Shown: positions 48,601-54,479, counted from the stretch's first letter. The stretch: 64,000 nt of DNA from Siphonodentalium dalli (GCA_032622095.1 CP136064.1:181258011-181322010), one strand, 5' to 3'. The notes: a model not told the origin generated them from the sequence alone. A program made the numbers and translations.

Positions 48601-50896
48601 GAGAAACGCGCGTATTGATATGAAGTATGTACAACTGGACTAATCGTGTTTGTCATCGGAAATGACCATATCGATACCATTTAGAAAAGGAAACATGTGA
48701 ATATTTGACAGACAAATGTTAGTTAGACGCGTTCCACGATTTATTGCAACGATGACAACTGTTCGAATGTGGAATTATTTCGTTCGTCATTTGTGAAGCG
48801 GCTATTGTTTACCTGTTACGAAATGTGCCAGTGGTACCAGTTTCGCTTGGGGTCTTCCGTTTTATGGAATATGTTCGCAAATTACTCGTTTATATCTCAT
48901 GTTATATATGCAACTCTGTGTCTGCAAGTGAGGTTATGTTGAAGGTTTTTCGTCATTAACAGTTGAGACTTATCTCCATTTGTATTTGCGTCCACGAATT
49001 CGTCCGTATTTATTTACTTGAAACGTGAAGCGTAACTGGTTGCATGGTCGCCATTGTTTTTATCTGTTTTAATTCACACAAAACATGATGATGGATAGTT
49101 AAATTAGTTCCGGCTCTTAATTAAATAGGTAAATCAGTCACGTGGGTGGTGTGAGATAGATGGTCACGTGTTATGCGAGACAGGGAAATCTCACCCAGCT
49201 ATCTCACACTGACTGCCTGTGCTAAAGTGTTTAGGGGGTGGGAGAAATAATATATCTTAATAACACATACTCCCAAAATTCTTCTGATGGAGTCCGCCGA
49301 GAACTATTTGCTCCTGGTAGTGTCGACGTCGTGTATAGCGATGTGGTGTCCGGACTCATCGTTGTTGTTAGATTCGCCCCACTGCCGATACGTAGGTAAC
49401 AGTTGTCGGTGTTCCATTCGTTGTCACAAGTTGCCCATGGCAACGTTGATTGGAATGACGAAAATAAGTAAAAGATTCCCCAGGCGATTATAACAACATA
49501 ATAAATACTGCCGATGCAATTCATTAGCACTTGAGCGATTCCCACACCTGAAAATAGCAGATAAACATTTAAGGTCACATCCGTGGCTGGGCCTGTGATT
49601 TTTCAAGTTTAACGCTGGGAATTTGTGGAGTTTATTTTTAGAAAATCTTAATTTCACCATTTTATTGCATGTCCGTGCAATATACGACGAATTTGATCAC
49701 GGAACAACTCAATATTGAATGTTGTACGCAAGTTATCAACGATTCAACATATTGCAGTTAAGCTACAATTGCACGATTTCCCCACCACTCAAATATTATA
49801 CAAATCTACTTGTGTACGTGCCACCTTTATGCACGACTAGAATTTGTATAGCTAGAACATGTGGTGACTGATATGCAAAAATAGGCTTCTATTTGTTTTA
49901 CATTGTATGGGCCCAGTGTGGTAGGGTAAATGGATGAGTGACTGTGCATTCGGAACGATCTTGGCGAGACGACAAGGGAAGATAAGAAAAGAACAATAAC
50001 CCTATTGTTATGCTCTCCGCTGTTGACAGTCCTGTTCTACTTGGTGATATGCAAATGAGATGCACTCCACCATCAACAATATCTATGCAAATGCTCTTGT
50101 TTTTGATGCACCGGAAGCACACTATTTTATGTCAAATGACTCAGTGGAGTGACATGACCAGTCTAGCTACACAATGTCGACTTGATGAGTAAACTGACCA
50201 TCCAGATAAATAACGTGGACGGTAGTACAAAGGGGCTCAGTATTTTAATAAATCAAGACAGCCAAGACCTGGATACGGATTGATGCTGTAAGATATAAGG
50301 TATGTTATTGATCGCGGTTGAACCAATACAGATAATTTATTGACTTATGCCGGGAATAGAGAATGCAGAAGCCTACATACTTATTTTGATAAATAATGAA
50401 ATTGACAGTGATCACAGCGAACCACTTAGGAGAGTATGAAACAGGTTTACAGTACCAGGAAAACACAAACAAAGCACAACACAGTCTAATTTAATCCACA
50501 CTCAGTTCTAAAACTATTGAGTCTGGGTTCACTTAGACTGAGCACAAGCACGCCATAGTTCCTCACACCCCTACAAGCTCGCCGAATAGCGGGCAACGGT
50601 TGGTTATTTTAGTCTCAGATGATCGCTCACGGTTGTCACGGTTGTGCTGTTATAGAGAACTAGTCTGACAAGTCTGTGCTTTTAAAAAAAAAACCTTTTG
50701 TAGTATCAAAATTAACTTTGGAACCAATACAATTGAGCCTACATTGTTCACTACATATACAAACCTCTGAAAAGAGGACATAATTCCCATACTTTGCCTG
50801 GACCGAGATTGGCGAACTGAGATGCGGACGTCTCGAGGAATACGACCGGAAAGGCTCCAAGGAATATGAAGATAAGGTACGGCAGGAGAAAAGCAC
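4415..50896 (-). CDS. SLC6-family Na+-coupled neurotransmitter/amino-acid symporter, nine exons (partial gene)
   Basis: Joining nine exons on the minus strand (50896-50765, 49547-49271, 43906-43774, 42932-42798, 32675-32572, 23327-23203, 10884-10772, 7934-7806, 4511-4415) gives one open frame covering TM2 to TM10 of an SLC6 transporter. All boundaries are AG/GT and the phases agree at all eight junctions. Exon sizes 132, 133, 135, 104, 125 and 113 nt are, from my knowledge of the family, the usual SLC6 sizes. Family members are plasma-membrane LeuT-fold symporters that move amino acids, monoamines or osmolytes with Na+ and usually Cl-. Landmarks seen: ELPW-like LPWATC with the paired loop cysteines, SYNKFHNN after TM6, GPGLAF.VYPEAL at TM8. 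Oddities: Asp for the usual Asn in TM7 and loss of the usual Glu after TM8. Substrate cannot be assigned; the TM8 region looks most like the glycine/amino-acid group (weak inference). The TM1 exon (NVWRFPY) and TM11-12 were not found in the window. Confidence 0.93.
4554..6073. mobile_element. 1.5-kb TA-flanked inverted-repeat element
   Basis: TA at 4,552-4,553 and 6,074-6,075. Ends CCCTTGGAACAAACGTCGCA / TGCGACGTTTGTTCCAAGGG are perfect inverted copies. Inside, GTGCGTCTACTCGCATTTAA and GAAAC.AACGTCGCAC recur several times near both ends. A different repeat (TTGGAAATTTCCAACCTGAC family) occupies about 5,340-5,600. The element lies between SLC6 exons TM10 and TM9. Confidence 0.8.
5340..5600. 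repeat. TTCCAACCTGACACCCCCA repeat family, copy 1
   Basis: Contains GACTGGCCTCAAGCTTTCCA, GTTGGAAATTTCCAACCTGA and TTGGAAAATTTCTAACTGAT. The same phrases recur at 36,240-36,840 and in altered form at 29,390-29,740 and 30,170-30,310. Confidence 0.7.
6090..7800. other. SLC6 intron between TM10 and TM9, no gene seen
   Basis: AT-rich, with a short GAGGAGGAGG stretch near 6,465. The 60-90-codon ORFs have no recognisable motif and no splice context. Confidence 0.6.
7806..7934 (-). CDS. SLC6 exon: TM9
   Basis: 129 nt (43 codons), acceptor CTTTCCAG, donor GTAGCG. Encodes [20 protein letters not shown] then [20 protein letters not shown] and VTQ. It matches the TA..DEFP.LR..R block and TM9, ending in VTQ which joins directly to GGVYVL of the next exon. 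It departs from the family at two places: no Glu in the usual E..ITA position, and DNFP for DEFP. It is too short for a default ORF cut-off, but phase and order make it secure. Confidence 0.9.
8105..8525. mobile_element. TA-flanked element carrying a palindromic tandem array
   Basis: TA at 8,103-8,104 and 8,526-8,527. Ends CGGTGGCTGGTTTAGG / CCTAAACCAGCCACCG are perfect inverted copies, followed by runs of T and A. The interior starts with a tandem array and then unique sequence. Confidence 0.8.
8141..8270. repeat. Six-copy 20-21-bp array, each unit a palindrome
   Basis: Unit TTCGTGGCCACGAAATAACTAA, with small changes. CGTGGCCACG is a perfect 10-bp palindrome, and TTCGTGGCCACGAA extends it to 14. 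Contained in the element 8,105-8,525. Confidence 0.85.
9640..10200 (+). pseudogene. Decayed non-LTR retrotransposon, C-terminal part of the reverse transcriptase protein
   Basis: With frame changes and a TAG near 10,057 the plus strand reads ...[13 protein letters not shown], then [49 protein letters not shown], and after the stop [20 protein letters not shown]. The RRATKL...L.Y..R...L.L..L.YRR.RGD.I..YK...G ... R...NSWN.LP pattern is the C-terminal region of CR1/Jockey-type LINE proteins. No catalytic RT motif remains. Confidence 0.8.
10200..10771. other. SLC6 intron flanking the TM8 exon, no gene seen
   Basis: Contains a short GATGGTGATGATGATATGAT stretch at 10,290; nothing else recognisable. 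Confidence 0.5.
10772..10884 (-). CDS. SLC6 exon: TM8
   Basis: 113 nt, acceptor TTCATAG, donor GTATAA. Encodes [20 protein letters not shown], then [31 protein letters not shown]...LW..FFF is the family signature. The MDTQ end holds the Na2-site region (Asp, then Thr and Gln). Ends in phase 0. Confidence 0.95.
10890..12880. other. SLC6 intron sequence with repeat fragments
   Basis: No gene seen. Two 34-bp copies of TATAAAATCCAC.TGTA.CAC lie at 11,634-11,700. TAATCGATAGAAGCATTTCC (12,427) recurs at 24,685 and, inverted, at 12,115-12,140, marking a small repeat family. Confidence 0.5.
12880..13280. repeat. Diverged direct repeat, two copies about 265 bp apart
   Basis: GTGAGACATCTTGCCGCCAT and GACGTAGGTTCCAGGCCC near 12,942-12,995 recur as GTGAGACATCATGCCGCCAT and GACGTAGGTTCCCGGCCC near 13,212-13,267. 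Confidence 0.65.
13545..13760. repeat. Outer minisatellite of the foldback element, left end
   Basis: About three copies of a 65-85-bp unit: TGTGAAGTTGGTTTGACATT, one to three GGACGTT steps, CAACAAAAACGATATAAAATCC and TTTCCAGATGAAAATTA. Same order, reversed, at the right end. Confidence 0.85.
17171..17310. other. Spacer at the centre of the 7.2-kb palindrome
   Basis: Pairing of the arms runs inward to GTGGACATTC (17,161-17,170) and GAATGTCCAC (17,311-17,320). The 140 bp between them (GCGACACGGTCTG... to ...AATCAAATTGTT) are not self-complementary. The same spacer recurs once in every subunit of both arms, always between an inverted GGACGTTCGTGGACATTC pair. Confidence 0.85.
20578..20783. repeat. 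Outer minisatellite of the foldback element, right end
   Basis: Mirror image of the left end array: GAACGTCCAACGTCCAATG, CAAACCAACTTCACA and TTTTCATCTGGAAATA in repeating order. Ends at CACACCT, followed by the 9-bp duplication. Confidence 0.85.
21055..21748. mobile_element. Inverted-repeat element with ATT duplication (GGCTGCGGACACACGT)
   Basis: Left GGCTGCGGACACACGTAC from 21,055 and right GTACGTGTGTCCGCAGCC to 21,748, each next to ATT (21,052-21,054; 21,749-21,751). Arms stay recognisable for about 115 bp. No ORF of note. Confidence 0.75.
21752..23083. mobile_element. Inverted-repeat element with ATT duplication (AGAGACCTTTCGCA)
   Basis: Left AGAGACCTTTCGCAAAACTC, right GATGCGAAAGGTCTCT, with ACGTTTACGATTACGGATAC inverted just inside. 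ATT at 21,749-21,751 and 23,084-23,086. It directly abuts the previous element. A truncated TTAA-type end lies inside at 22,288. Confidence 0.75.
23203..23327 (-). CDS. SLC6 exon: TM7
   Basis: 125 nt, acceptor AATTCCAG, donor GTGAGT. Encodes [20 protein letters not shown] followed by [21 protein letters not shown]. The TS..SG.VIF..LGFM pattern is TM7. The residue four positions before the conserved Ser is Asp, where most Na+/Cl--dependent members carry Asn (a Na1/Cl- site ligand). A TA-flanked inverted-repeat element lies about 70 bp upstream of the acceptor. Confidence 0.94.
23398..23821. mobile_element. TA-flanked inverted-repeat element next to the TM7 exon
   Basis: GACAGGTTCAACCACACGTA on the left; TACGTTTGGCTGAACCTGTC on the right; TA at 23,396-23,397 and 23,822-23,823. 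It starts 70 bp upstream of the SLC6 TM7 exon acceptor, so it sits close to the branch-point region. Confidence 0.75.
23830..25150. other. SLC6 intron, no gene seen
   Basis: AT-rich. Contains a C9 run near 24,210 and a copy of the GATAGAAGCGTTTCCGGACA repeat at 24,688-24,790 that matches 12,430-12,530. Confidence 0.5.
25169..25617. mobile_element. TTAA-flanked element, copy 2 (AGGTACTCAATC family)
   Basis: TTAA at 25,165-25,168 and 25,618-25,621. Left end AGGTACTCAATCCGATCAGA; the right half (25,380-25,617) matches the right arm of the copy at 2,688-3,156, including GATGGGTGGGTTCCTTGACT and TACCCCCGAAGCCAAAGAAA. Arms differ more from each other than in copy 1. A third, truncated left end sits at 22,288-22,355. 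Confidence 0.75.
26155..26250. repeat. Repeat fragment shared with 31,535-31,620 (inverted)
   Basis: GTTCTATCGCCGGTATTGTG and TGGTTCTTGACTGATTTGT here match, in reverse complement, CACAAACCGGCGATAGAAC and ACAAATCAGTCAAGAACCA at 31,550-31,595. It lies just upstream of the truncated LINE. Confidence 0.75.
26270..27687 (+). pseudogene. 5'-truncated CR1/L2-like non-LTR retrotransposon
   Basis: Encodes a reverse transcriptase fragment: [34 protein letters not shown] with the first catalytic Asp, [13 protein letters not shown], and [15 protein letters not shown] with the catalytic YADD. The frame breaks in the A8 run at 27,065-27,072, after which the other frame continues [42 protein letters not shown] and ends ...[13 protein letters not shown] at 27,558. 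The short 3' region AAGCGCTATACAAATATT then leads into (ATT)n, the tail type of this LINE group. The 5' part, including any endonuclease, is missing. Inactive. Confidence 0.92.
27645..27687 (+). repeat. (ATT)n tail of the CR1/L2-like element
   Basis: About fourteen ATT units directly after CAAAT at the 3' end of the retrotransposon. Confidence 0.9.
27770..28600. repeat. Tandem array, about five units of ~170-185 bp
   Basis: Unit landmarks in order: GTGACGTCGTCCATTTGCAC, AATAAACAAAGTCCAATAA, AAATATCCGGCCGGACCTGG, TTTGCGAACTC, GGTCATGTGAACTCA and GAAATCCGTTGACATTTGTG. Units diverge toward the right, where the array ends in GACGGACGGACGGACG. Confidence 0.85.
29129..30029. mobile_element. Harbinger-like inverted-repeat element with TAA duplication
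   Basis: GGGTGCATTTACACTG from 29,129 and CAGTGTAAATGCACCC to 30,029, with TAA on both sides (29,126-29,128; 30,030-30,032). GGG..TTTACA-like ends and a 3-bp TAA target are typical of PIF/Harbinger. The interior holds a TTCAACAGTTGGAAATTTCA repeat block (29,385-29,740). No transposase. Confidence 0.75.
29385..29745. repeat. TTGGAAATTTCATACCTGAC repeat block
   Basis: Related to the blocks at 5,340, 30,170-30,310 and 36,240: repeated TTCAACAGTTGGAAATTTCA, CAACAATATGTTGAAA and GCCAGTCAAAACTGCTAGTT phrases. Confidence 0.65.
30330..31370. other. SLC6 intron, no gene seen
   Basis: Short GTCGACTTC-rich stretch near 30,430-30,510; otherwise no recognisable feature. Confidence 0.5.
31370..31440 (+). 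repeat. Short dispersed repeat beginning TGATTGATTGATTGGCGTTTA
   Basis: GATTGATTGGCGTTTAGCGT and TTTTAGCAATATCATATTAC resemble a short interspersed sequence I associate with mollusc and other lophotrochozoan genomes (memory, unverified). A related copy lies at 63,838-63,900 (TTGATTGGATTTAATGTCGC). Confidence 0.4.
31681..32400 (-). pseudogene. Second decayed LINE, C-terminal region with Cys/His motif
   Basis: Reading the minus strand from 32,400: [19 protein letters not shown], then [20 protein letters not shown] and [20 protein letters not shown], then after frame changes [20 protein letters not shown] and PRERLFAEI. The LYG.EVW ... FCKY.LGV....AV..ELG.YP ... C.....E.HF...C..Y...R..LF order is the C-terminal part of a group of LINE proteins distinct from the two other LINE fragments here. 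Several stops; inactive. Confidence 0.78.
32572..32675 (-). CDS. SLC6 exon: TM6 (substrate/ion-binding helix)
   Basis: 104 nt, acceptor CAACCAG, donor GTATG. Encodes [19 protein letters not shown] followed by [15 protein letters not shown]. The VW.AA.Q.F.S.G.G.G motif contains the unwound part of TM6 that lines the substrate site, and SYNKFHNN is nearly invariant in the family. It joins through a split Arg codon to the TM7 exon. Confidence 0.95.
32925..33090. repeat. ATTCCGAAGGTTCGCT minisatellite and flank
   Basis: Three to four ATTCCGAAGGTTCGCT-type units after GGAACATGTCTAT, then TTCAAGTATTGAGAGGGTTC and CACGAAGACTCC. The same order, inverted, forms the right end of the foldback at 45,104-46,455, so this is a solo end of that family. 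Confidence 0.8.
33242..33373. repeat. Hairpin with two 52-bp arms
   Basis: GCAATCAACGTCGTTTTCG... (33,242-33,293) pairs with ...CGAAAACGACGTTGATTGC (33,322-33,373), one mismatch region, 28-bp loop. No known family. Confidence 0.85.
33380..34960. other. SLC6 intron, no gene seen
   Basis: CGTATACGACGGAAGT with GCGCATGCGC at 33,715-33,755 recurs inverted at 39,473-39,515, so repeat sequence is present. The 70-100-codon ORFs show no family motif. Confidence 0.5.
35201..35447. repeat. 247-bp palindrome built from two nested 91-bp palindromes
   Basis: GCCTTGAAATAGGGTGTCTG at 35,201 is inverted at 35,428-35,447. Within each half lies a complete smaller palindrome AGAATGAGGTCCCCAGAGGG ... CCCTCTGGGGACCTCATTCT (35,230-35,318 and 35,330-35,421). 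Confidence 0.88.
35805..35893. repeat. AGAATGAGGTCCCCAGAGGG hairpin, additional copy
   Basis: Arms pair almost perfectly around GCTACCCACATAGCGGGCTAGC. Further copies: a half copy at 37,467-37,503, full diverged copies at 43,966-44,063 and 44,262-44,362. Confidence 0.85.
36240..36840. repeat. TTCCAACCTGACACCCCCA repeat family, copy 2 (tandem)
   Basis: At least three tandem degenerate units of GACTGGCCTCAAG..TTCC, TTTCAAACCTGACACCCCC, GGTTGGAAAATTTCCAACTG and ATGACAATTTC. Confidence 0.7.
36850..37300. repeat. Fragment of the 128-2,430 element family
   Basis: TGTGTGATGAAATGCCATAT, TTGAGATCATGTAAATCAAT and TAACATTTTAAGTATACTAG match 717-810 of the first element. Confidence 0.65.
37600..38345. 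repeat. Direct duplication with GCGCTTAAGCGC palindrome clusters
   Basis: 37,601 onward (ATACCGAAGATAATATAATG, GCGATCACTAGTCGCTCCAA) recurs at 38,039 with about 438-bp offset. Each copy ends in a cluster of TTGCGCTTAAGCGCAATTA-type palindromes (37,810-37,925; 38,258-38,320). Confidence 0.8.
38400..40200. other. SLC6 intron, no gene seen
   Basis: Only repeat traces, including ACTTCCGTCGTATACGGCGT (39,500) inverted relative to 33,715. Confidence 0.5.
40205..40719. mobile_element. AGGCCCACTTAATTTTCGA family, copy 1
   Basis: Left AAGGCCCACTTAATTTTCGA, right TCGAAAATTAAGTGGGCCTT, followed by GAATGT on both sides. Contains an inner inverted pair around 40,450-40,505 (GAAGGGGAATAAC / GTTACCCCCCTCC). 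Confidence 0.75.
41400..42145. repeat. Degenerate tandem repeat with ATGGCTGCTGGTGGCCATG
   Basis: AAAATGGCTGCTGGTGGCCA (41,619), AAGATGGCTGCCGGTGGCCA (41,773), GGATGGCTGCTGGCGGCCAG (41,926) and a fourth weak copy near 42,294. GTAGCTCAACTTGGAGATGC and CTAGCTCAACTTGCAGAGGG bracket the block. Confidence 0.65.
42798..42932 (-). CDS. SLC6 exon: TM5
   Basis: 135 nt (45 codons, phase 0 at both ends), acceptor CTTTCAG, donor GTAAGT. Encodes [20 protein letters not shown] then [20 protein letters not shown]. The TATFPY-like ATLPY, the IRG.FLPGA motif and the PKWHKL end match TM5 and the loop after it. Confidence 0.95.
43258..43558. mobile_element. TTAA-flanked element (GAGGGAGGTAAAGTG)
   Basis: TTAA at 43,254-43,257 and 43,559-43,562. 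GGGAGGTAAAGTG and GGAATTCAGTGTTAAT on the left are inverted on the right (ATTAACACTGAATTCC, CACTTTACCTCC). Lies between SLC6 exons TM5 and TM4. Confidence 0.75.
43774..43906 (-). CDS. SLC6 exon: end of loop 2 and TM4
   Basis: 133 nt, acceptor TTTACAG, donor GTAAGT. Encodes [20 protein letters not shown] followed by [24 protein letters not shown]. The G..RWEL.LCLL.AW pattern and the final SSGK are the TM4 signature of SLC6 transporters. Ends in phase 0. Confidence 0.94.
43966..44362. repeat. Two diverged AGAATGAGGTCCCC hairpin copies
   Basis: 43,966-44,063 starts TTTGCAGATGAAGTCCACCA; 44,262-44,362 starts CAGAATGAGGCTCCCTGCAA and ends TCTGGGGACCTCATTCTG. Both retain the GGTGAATTTAGTGATGCT / AAATTCACCCTCTGG pairing in part. 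Confidence 0.75.
45104..46455. mobile_element. Foldback element with minisatellite ends and 8-bp target duplication
   Basis: GCCTGTCG occurs on both sides (45,096-45,103 and 46,456-46,463). Left end: about eight CTATTCCGAAGGTTCG units in direct order (45,116-45,240). Right end: about nine in inverted order (46,302-46,443), preceded by TTTTAGTATTGAGAGGG-like sequence. An 8-bp duplication fits hAT-type transposition. Another element (45,545-46,034) is nested inside. No transposase. Confidence 0.82.
45545..46034. mobile_element. TTAA-flanked AGGCCCACTAAATTTTCGA family, copy 2, nested
   Basis: TTAA at 45,541-45,544 and 46,035-46,038. Ends AGGCCCACTAAATTTTCGA and CTCGAAAATAAAGCGGGCCT. Opposite orientation to the copy at 40,205-40,719 and inside the 45,104-46,455 foldback. 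Confidence 0.78.
46470..47340. other. SLC6 intron, no gene seen
   Basis: A 101-codon plus-strand ORF at 46,935-47,240 lacks family motifs or splice context and is not called. Confidence 0.45.
47352..47439. repeat. Hairpin with ~40-bp arms
   Basis: ATAATGCATGGCTTGGAGTT and GACTATGCCAAAATAGTGGTC pair with GACCACTATTTTGGCATAGTC and AACGACAAGTCATGCATTAT, with a few mismatches and a loop of about 6 bp. Confidence 0.85.
47440..49270. other. SLC6 intron with one palindrome
   Basis: Apart from the 148-bp palindrome (48,195-48,342), a weaker inverted pair GTGTGAGATAGATGG / CCAGCTATCTCACAC lies at 49,150-49,212. No gene seen. Confidence 0.5.
48195..48342. repeat. 148-bp palindrome
   Basis: ATCCATCATGACCTGGGGTG pairs with CACCCCAGGTCATGATGGAT, and the arms stay complementary through GGCCAGATATTTGG / CCAAATATCTGGCC to a loop GAGGCTTGCCGA. 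Confidence 0.88.
49271..49547 (-). CDS. SLC6 exon: TM3 and large extracellular loop 2
   Basis: 277 nt between TTTTCAG and GTATGT. It encodes TM3 ([19 protein letters not shown]), then [15 protein letters not shown] with the two cysteines that form the conserved loop-2 disulfide, then a Ser/Thr-rich stretch with N-x-S/T sites (ANLT, ANSS) expected in a glycosylated loop, ending EEFW. The loop is somewhat long for the family. It joins to the next exon as FWD|YKVL. Confidence 0.94.
49548..50764. other. SLC6 intron between TM2 and TM3 exons
   Basis: No repeat family or exon recognised; short ORFs lack motifs. Confidence 0.5.
50765..50896 (-). CDS. SLC6 exon: TM2
   Basis: 132 nt, starts after TTTCAG and ends before GTTTGT. 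It encodes [20 protein letters not shown], then a [17 protein letters not shown] stretch matching the TM2 segment of SLC6 proteins (GAFLLPY and the CPLF.G ending). It begins with two bases of a split Gly codon and ends with one base, so it joins in frame to the TM3 exon as CPLFRG|VGIAQV. An earlier GT inside AAAGTATGG would truncate the CPLF motif and break phase, so the later donor was chosen. Confidence 0.93.
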
Positions 50897-51066
50897 CTGA
50901 AATGTAGAAAATTTATCAGGTAAGTTTGGCATATAGTGGGGTTGCTTTATTTCAGCTTTTGCAGACACGTCATTTACTGACTGACTTTGTTTATCACCGA
51001 ACACAATATTCGCATATATATAGATATATGACACTGCCGTGCACACATTTATGAAACACTGTTTAA

Positions 51067-51649
51067 AGGGGTACTGTACGCCAAATGTTGTTGTTGGTTT
51101 CTATAGTCTCCGAGTCGGAGAATGAGGTAACAATTTTTCCATTATTTGAAAGTCTGTTGAGTACGAAGTCATGTTACGGATGACAAATTTACCGGAATGC
51201 AAAAATACAAATTGTCGTTGTCGAGTAATTTTTGTAAAGTTTTCAACCAAATGAATCAAATAAAAGTTATATTATATGCATACTAGTCCCATATAATCAT
51301 TTAAGTTATTGTATCGTCGCTAGTCAGTGAGTGGCTTGAGTCTTCTCCCCGTATCATCATAATATTTTAAGCGATCGTGTGTGCGATCGGTTTAACAATC
51401 CAGTATCCCTCAATTACTGTTTTTGATTACGGTAATTCGTAATTTAATTGACGCCATTTTATGGCTCCAGTCATAAATTCAATTTATATCAAATTATTAA
51501 CTTTTAAATTCTTAAATTTTAAGATAGCCTATTAACCTGAGCGTTTACAGAATACATCTTCGACTCAAATTACCTATGTTTCTATATATTATCGATATTA
51601 GATCGTTGTTGTCACCTGAAATTTAATGAAAATGGCGTACAGTACCCCT
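51067..51649. mobile_element. TTAA-flanked element, AGGGGTACTGTACG family, copy 2
   Basis: TTAA at 51,063-51,066 and 51,650-51,653. Ends AGGGGTACTGTACGCCA / TGGCGTACAGTACCCCT are almost perfect inverted copies. This is the cleanest copy and lacks the insertion seen in copy 3. No ORF of note. Confidence 0.82.
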
Positions 51650-52104
51650 TTAATTCCAGCCTGAAATAATGAGCAAATCGTTATTAAATGTTATATTACA
51701 GCCATGAGTGAGATGCCATCTAGATGATAGTTAGCAAATTTTAACGCCTGTTGATGAGAAACATTGCATGCCACCTACAGTCATCTTGGGTTTTGATATT
51801 TTCACCACCGTATAGCTGTATGCATGTGTGCACACTTTACTGTTAAACTTTTCCGATTTTGTTGAGAGAAAAAAAGAGACCATCTTGTCTTTTTAATAAC
51901 CTTGAATATATCTGAACACACTATAGCCCGAATATATTAGCGAATCATTCTGAAATGTCACAAGTATGATTGATGCAACATCTAGACCGGAGCTATACAG
52001 TGTGTGAGATACATTTTAATTTTAGATAAACAACATGGCTGTTGGAAGGAAACTTGATATTTATTCTTAGCTTATAGATATCTAATGGCATGTTTATTGG
52101 GAAT

Positions 52105-53116
52105 TGGAACTTTGGTATATATATACAGGTCTATTCTGCACGATAATGCATGCCACATCACGCTCGGTCCCCGCGGTGGCGGTACGGTCGATCGGTTGGT
52201 GTTATTTTCGTCGATCTTGCGTACATAATTCATAGCGAACTTGATAACAGCGTATGGGTTAATATTTTCACTTCCGCTACATCTAGCGACTTGTCCGACA
52301 TGAATGCAGATGGGTATTCGCTGCATGGTATGATGTCCCTTTTCCGTGGTCAGGCAGCTAGGGGAGGTGCGGTCGGTGCCTTTTTGGATTTTACGTACAT
52401 ACATGGGAACCTGCCGCAAGTTAGGGGTTAACGGTGCCGCTTACGCACGAGCTATCGACTTGGGGATGGGAAATTTTGTACGATACTGCATGCCCCACCT
52501 TGCTCGGACCCCTGCATGGGGAAGTGCGGTCGGCGGTGTTATTTTCGGCATTTTCGCGAACATTCATACCGAATTCGACAGCAGGGTATGGGTTAATATA
52601 TCCACTTCCGCTACAGCTAGCGACTTGCCCGATCACCCATGGACGCAGAGGGGTACCTGTATATTCGTTGCATGATATTATGTCCCTTTCCGTTGTCAGG
52701 CAACTAGAATAGGTGCGGTCGGTGCCTTTTTGGATTTTGCGTACCGGACGGAACCGGCCGCAAGATAGGTGTTAACGGTGCCGTTTCCGTTCGAGCTATC
52801 GACTTGGGGATTGGAACTTTGGTACATACAGTTCTATTCAGCACGATAGTGCATGTCCCATCTCGCTATGATCCCTGGGGTAGGTGCGGTGGGCGGCTGT
52901 TATTTTCGTTTTTTTTTTGCGTACATTCATAGCGAATTCGAAGCAGCCTTTTGGTTAATTTATTCACTTCCGCTAAAGCTATAGGTTCTTACCCGATCGC
53001 CCATGGACGCAGAAGTGAATTCGTTGCATGATATGATGCCCCTTGTCGTGGCCAGGCAGGTAGGGGAGGTGCGGCGGGTGCCTTTTTGGATTTTGCGTAC
53101 CTAACAGAATCGACCG
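52105..53116. repeat. ~345-bp satellite, about three units
   Basis: Recurring phrases: GCATGCCCCATCTCGCTCGG-type, GGTGCGGTCGG, GGTGTTATTTTCG, GCGTACATTCATAGCGAA, TTCACTTCCGCTA, TGTCCCTTTCCGT.GTCAGG, GTGCCTTTTTGGATTTT and GAGCTATCGACTTGGGGAT. The array continues after an insertion at 56,047-56,200. ORFs here follow the repeat and are not genes. Confidence 0.85.
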
Positions 53117-53991
53117 CAAACTGTTAGAAAAAAGACCGTCGCTTTAACGGTCTCAGACCGCGCAACATCGCTGCCAACCTTTGACCATTAAACATACGGC
53201 CAGGCCGTAACATATTCCACGGTATAAAACCGTTTAAGTAACTGGCGGACCGTAACCAGTAACTGTCAGACCGTTGTATTTTTTACGGTTCAACACCGTT
53301 TAATTAATATCAAGACCGTAACTAATAAAGGTCAGAACAATGGTATTTTTCATGCATGGGTCAACACCAATTTTTTGCTCTTAATTTGCTAATTTACCAT
53401 AGAATTAGCCAGGTTCCCATGGTGACAATATGATTTCCCGGTAGGCATTACGATTCATATTTTTTTATGAATGGTCGAAACTAGTATTATTCGTAACTGA
53501 AAAATACATCTTAGTTCTTATGTTACGATCATAGTTGTTATGAAATGTAAATCCTCAATGCATAAAGTGATAGACAATACTTATGAAACTTTGCAGTTTG
53601 CAGAGGATCCAGCTTGTTATCTGCCTCGTAGAATTTAATCCGGAAAAAGGCTGCGCAAGCGTAATGTGTTCGTTTTTCACTAACTACTGTATAAATATGG
53701 CTGTAAATAAAAAAAACGATACTAGTAATAGCTGATAAGCCAACCCAAATGAAACCCATCACTATTCAGTTATGAGTAATACTAATTTCAACCGTTCTAA
53801 AACATGAATCGGCATGCCCTTTTAAGCCATAAAAAGAACAAAGCTTCGCAGTTAAAACTCAACTTTATGTACATGTAAAAGTAAAATATCTTAATGGCAT
53901 ACTTTTTGGTAACATGTAAGGCGTGAAATTGTCCAGTCACTTGTAAACACAGTTTTTGTTTTAACAGGTGAATCCGTACATCATGACAATA

Positions 53992-54475
53992 CAGTACCAA
54001 TCAGAAGAAGTGGTATTTTTAGGCGCACCTTTATTGCGATATTGAGCGTGCTTAATTTAGAAAAAGGCTTGATTATAGCACACTACCAAAAATCTGTCGT
54101 GCTTATTATTGCAATATTTAACTCAAAATATTGCGATACTAAGCGCGCTAAATTTCATACAGACCCGATAGTGTTAAATTTATATTAGATAAATACTATG
54201 CATATAGTGTACATATATTGTACATATAGCATTTACAACTATAATTATATACATATCTAAAACATTGTCTCTATTTATACAATAAACAATATAGAAGAAG
54301 CAATAATTTGATTTAAATGTCACAATTTTGAGCGCAAGATGTCGCAATATTAAGCGCAAAATATTGCATTAATATCACAAGCGACATGCTTTTTAGCGTT
54401 TCCACCTGCAATATTATTGCGATATTGGGCGCGAAAATAGCGCGCTTAAAATACCACTTCTTTTGACTGGTACTG
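53992..54475. mobile_element. TA-flanked element (CAGTACCAATCAGAAGAAGTG)
   Basis: TA at 53,990-53,991 and 54,476-54,477. CAGTACCAATCAGAAGAAGT on the left and CACTTCTTTTGACTGGTACTG on the right. Interior rich in TTGCGATATTGAGCGC and GCGCGCTTAA. CAGT ends and TA target suggest Tc1/mariner mobilisation. Confidence 0.8.
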
Positions 54476-54479
54476 TATA

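Noticed and set aside
52072-52712. ORFs of 70-115 codons on both strands
   Set aside because: They lie in a ~345-bp satellite with relatively high GC, and mirror the repeat period.
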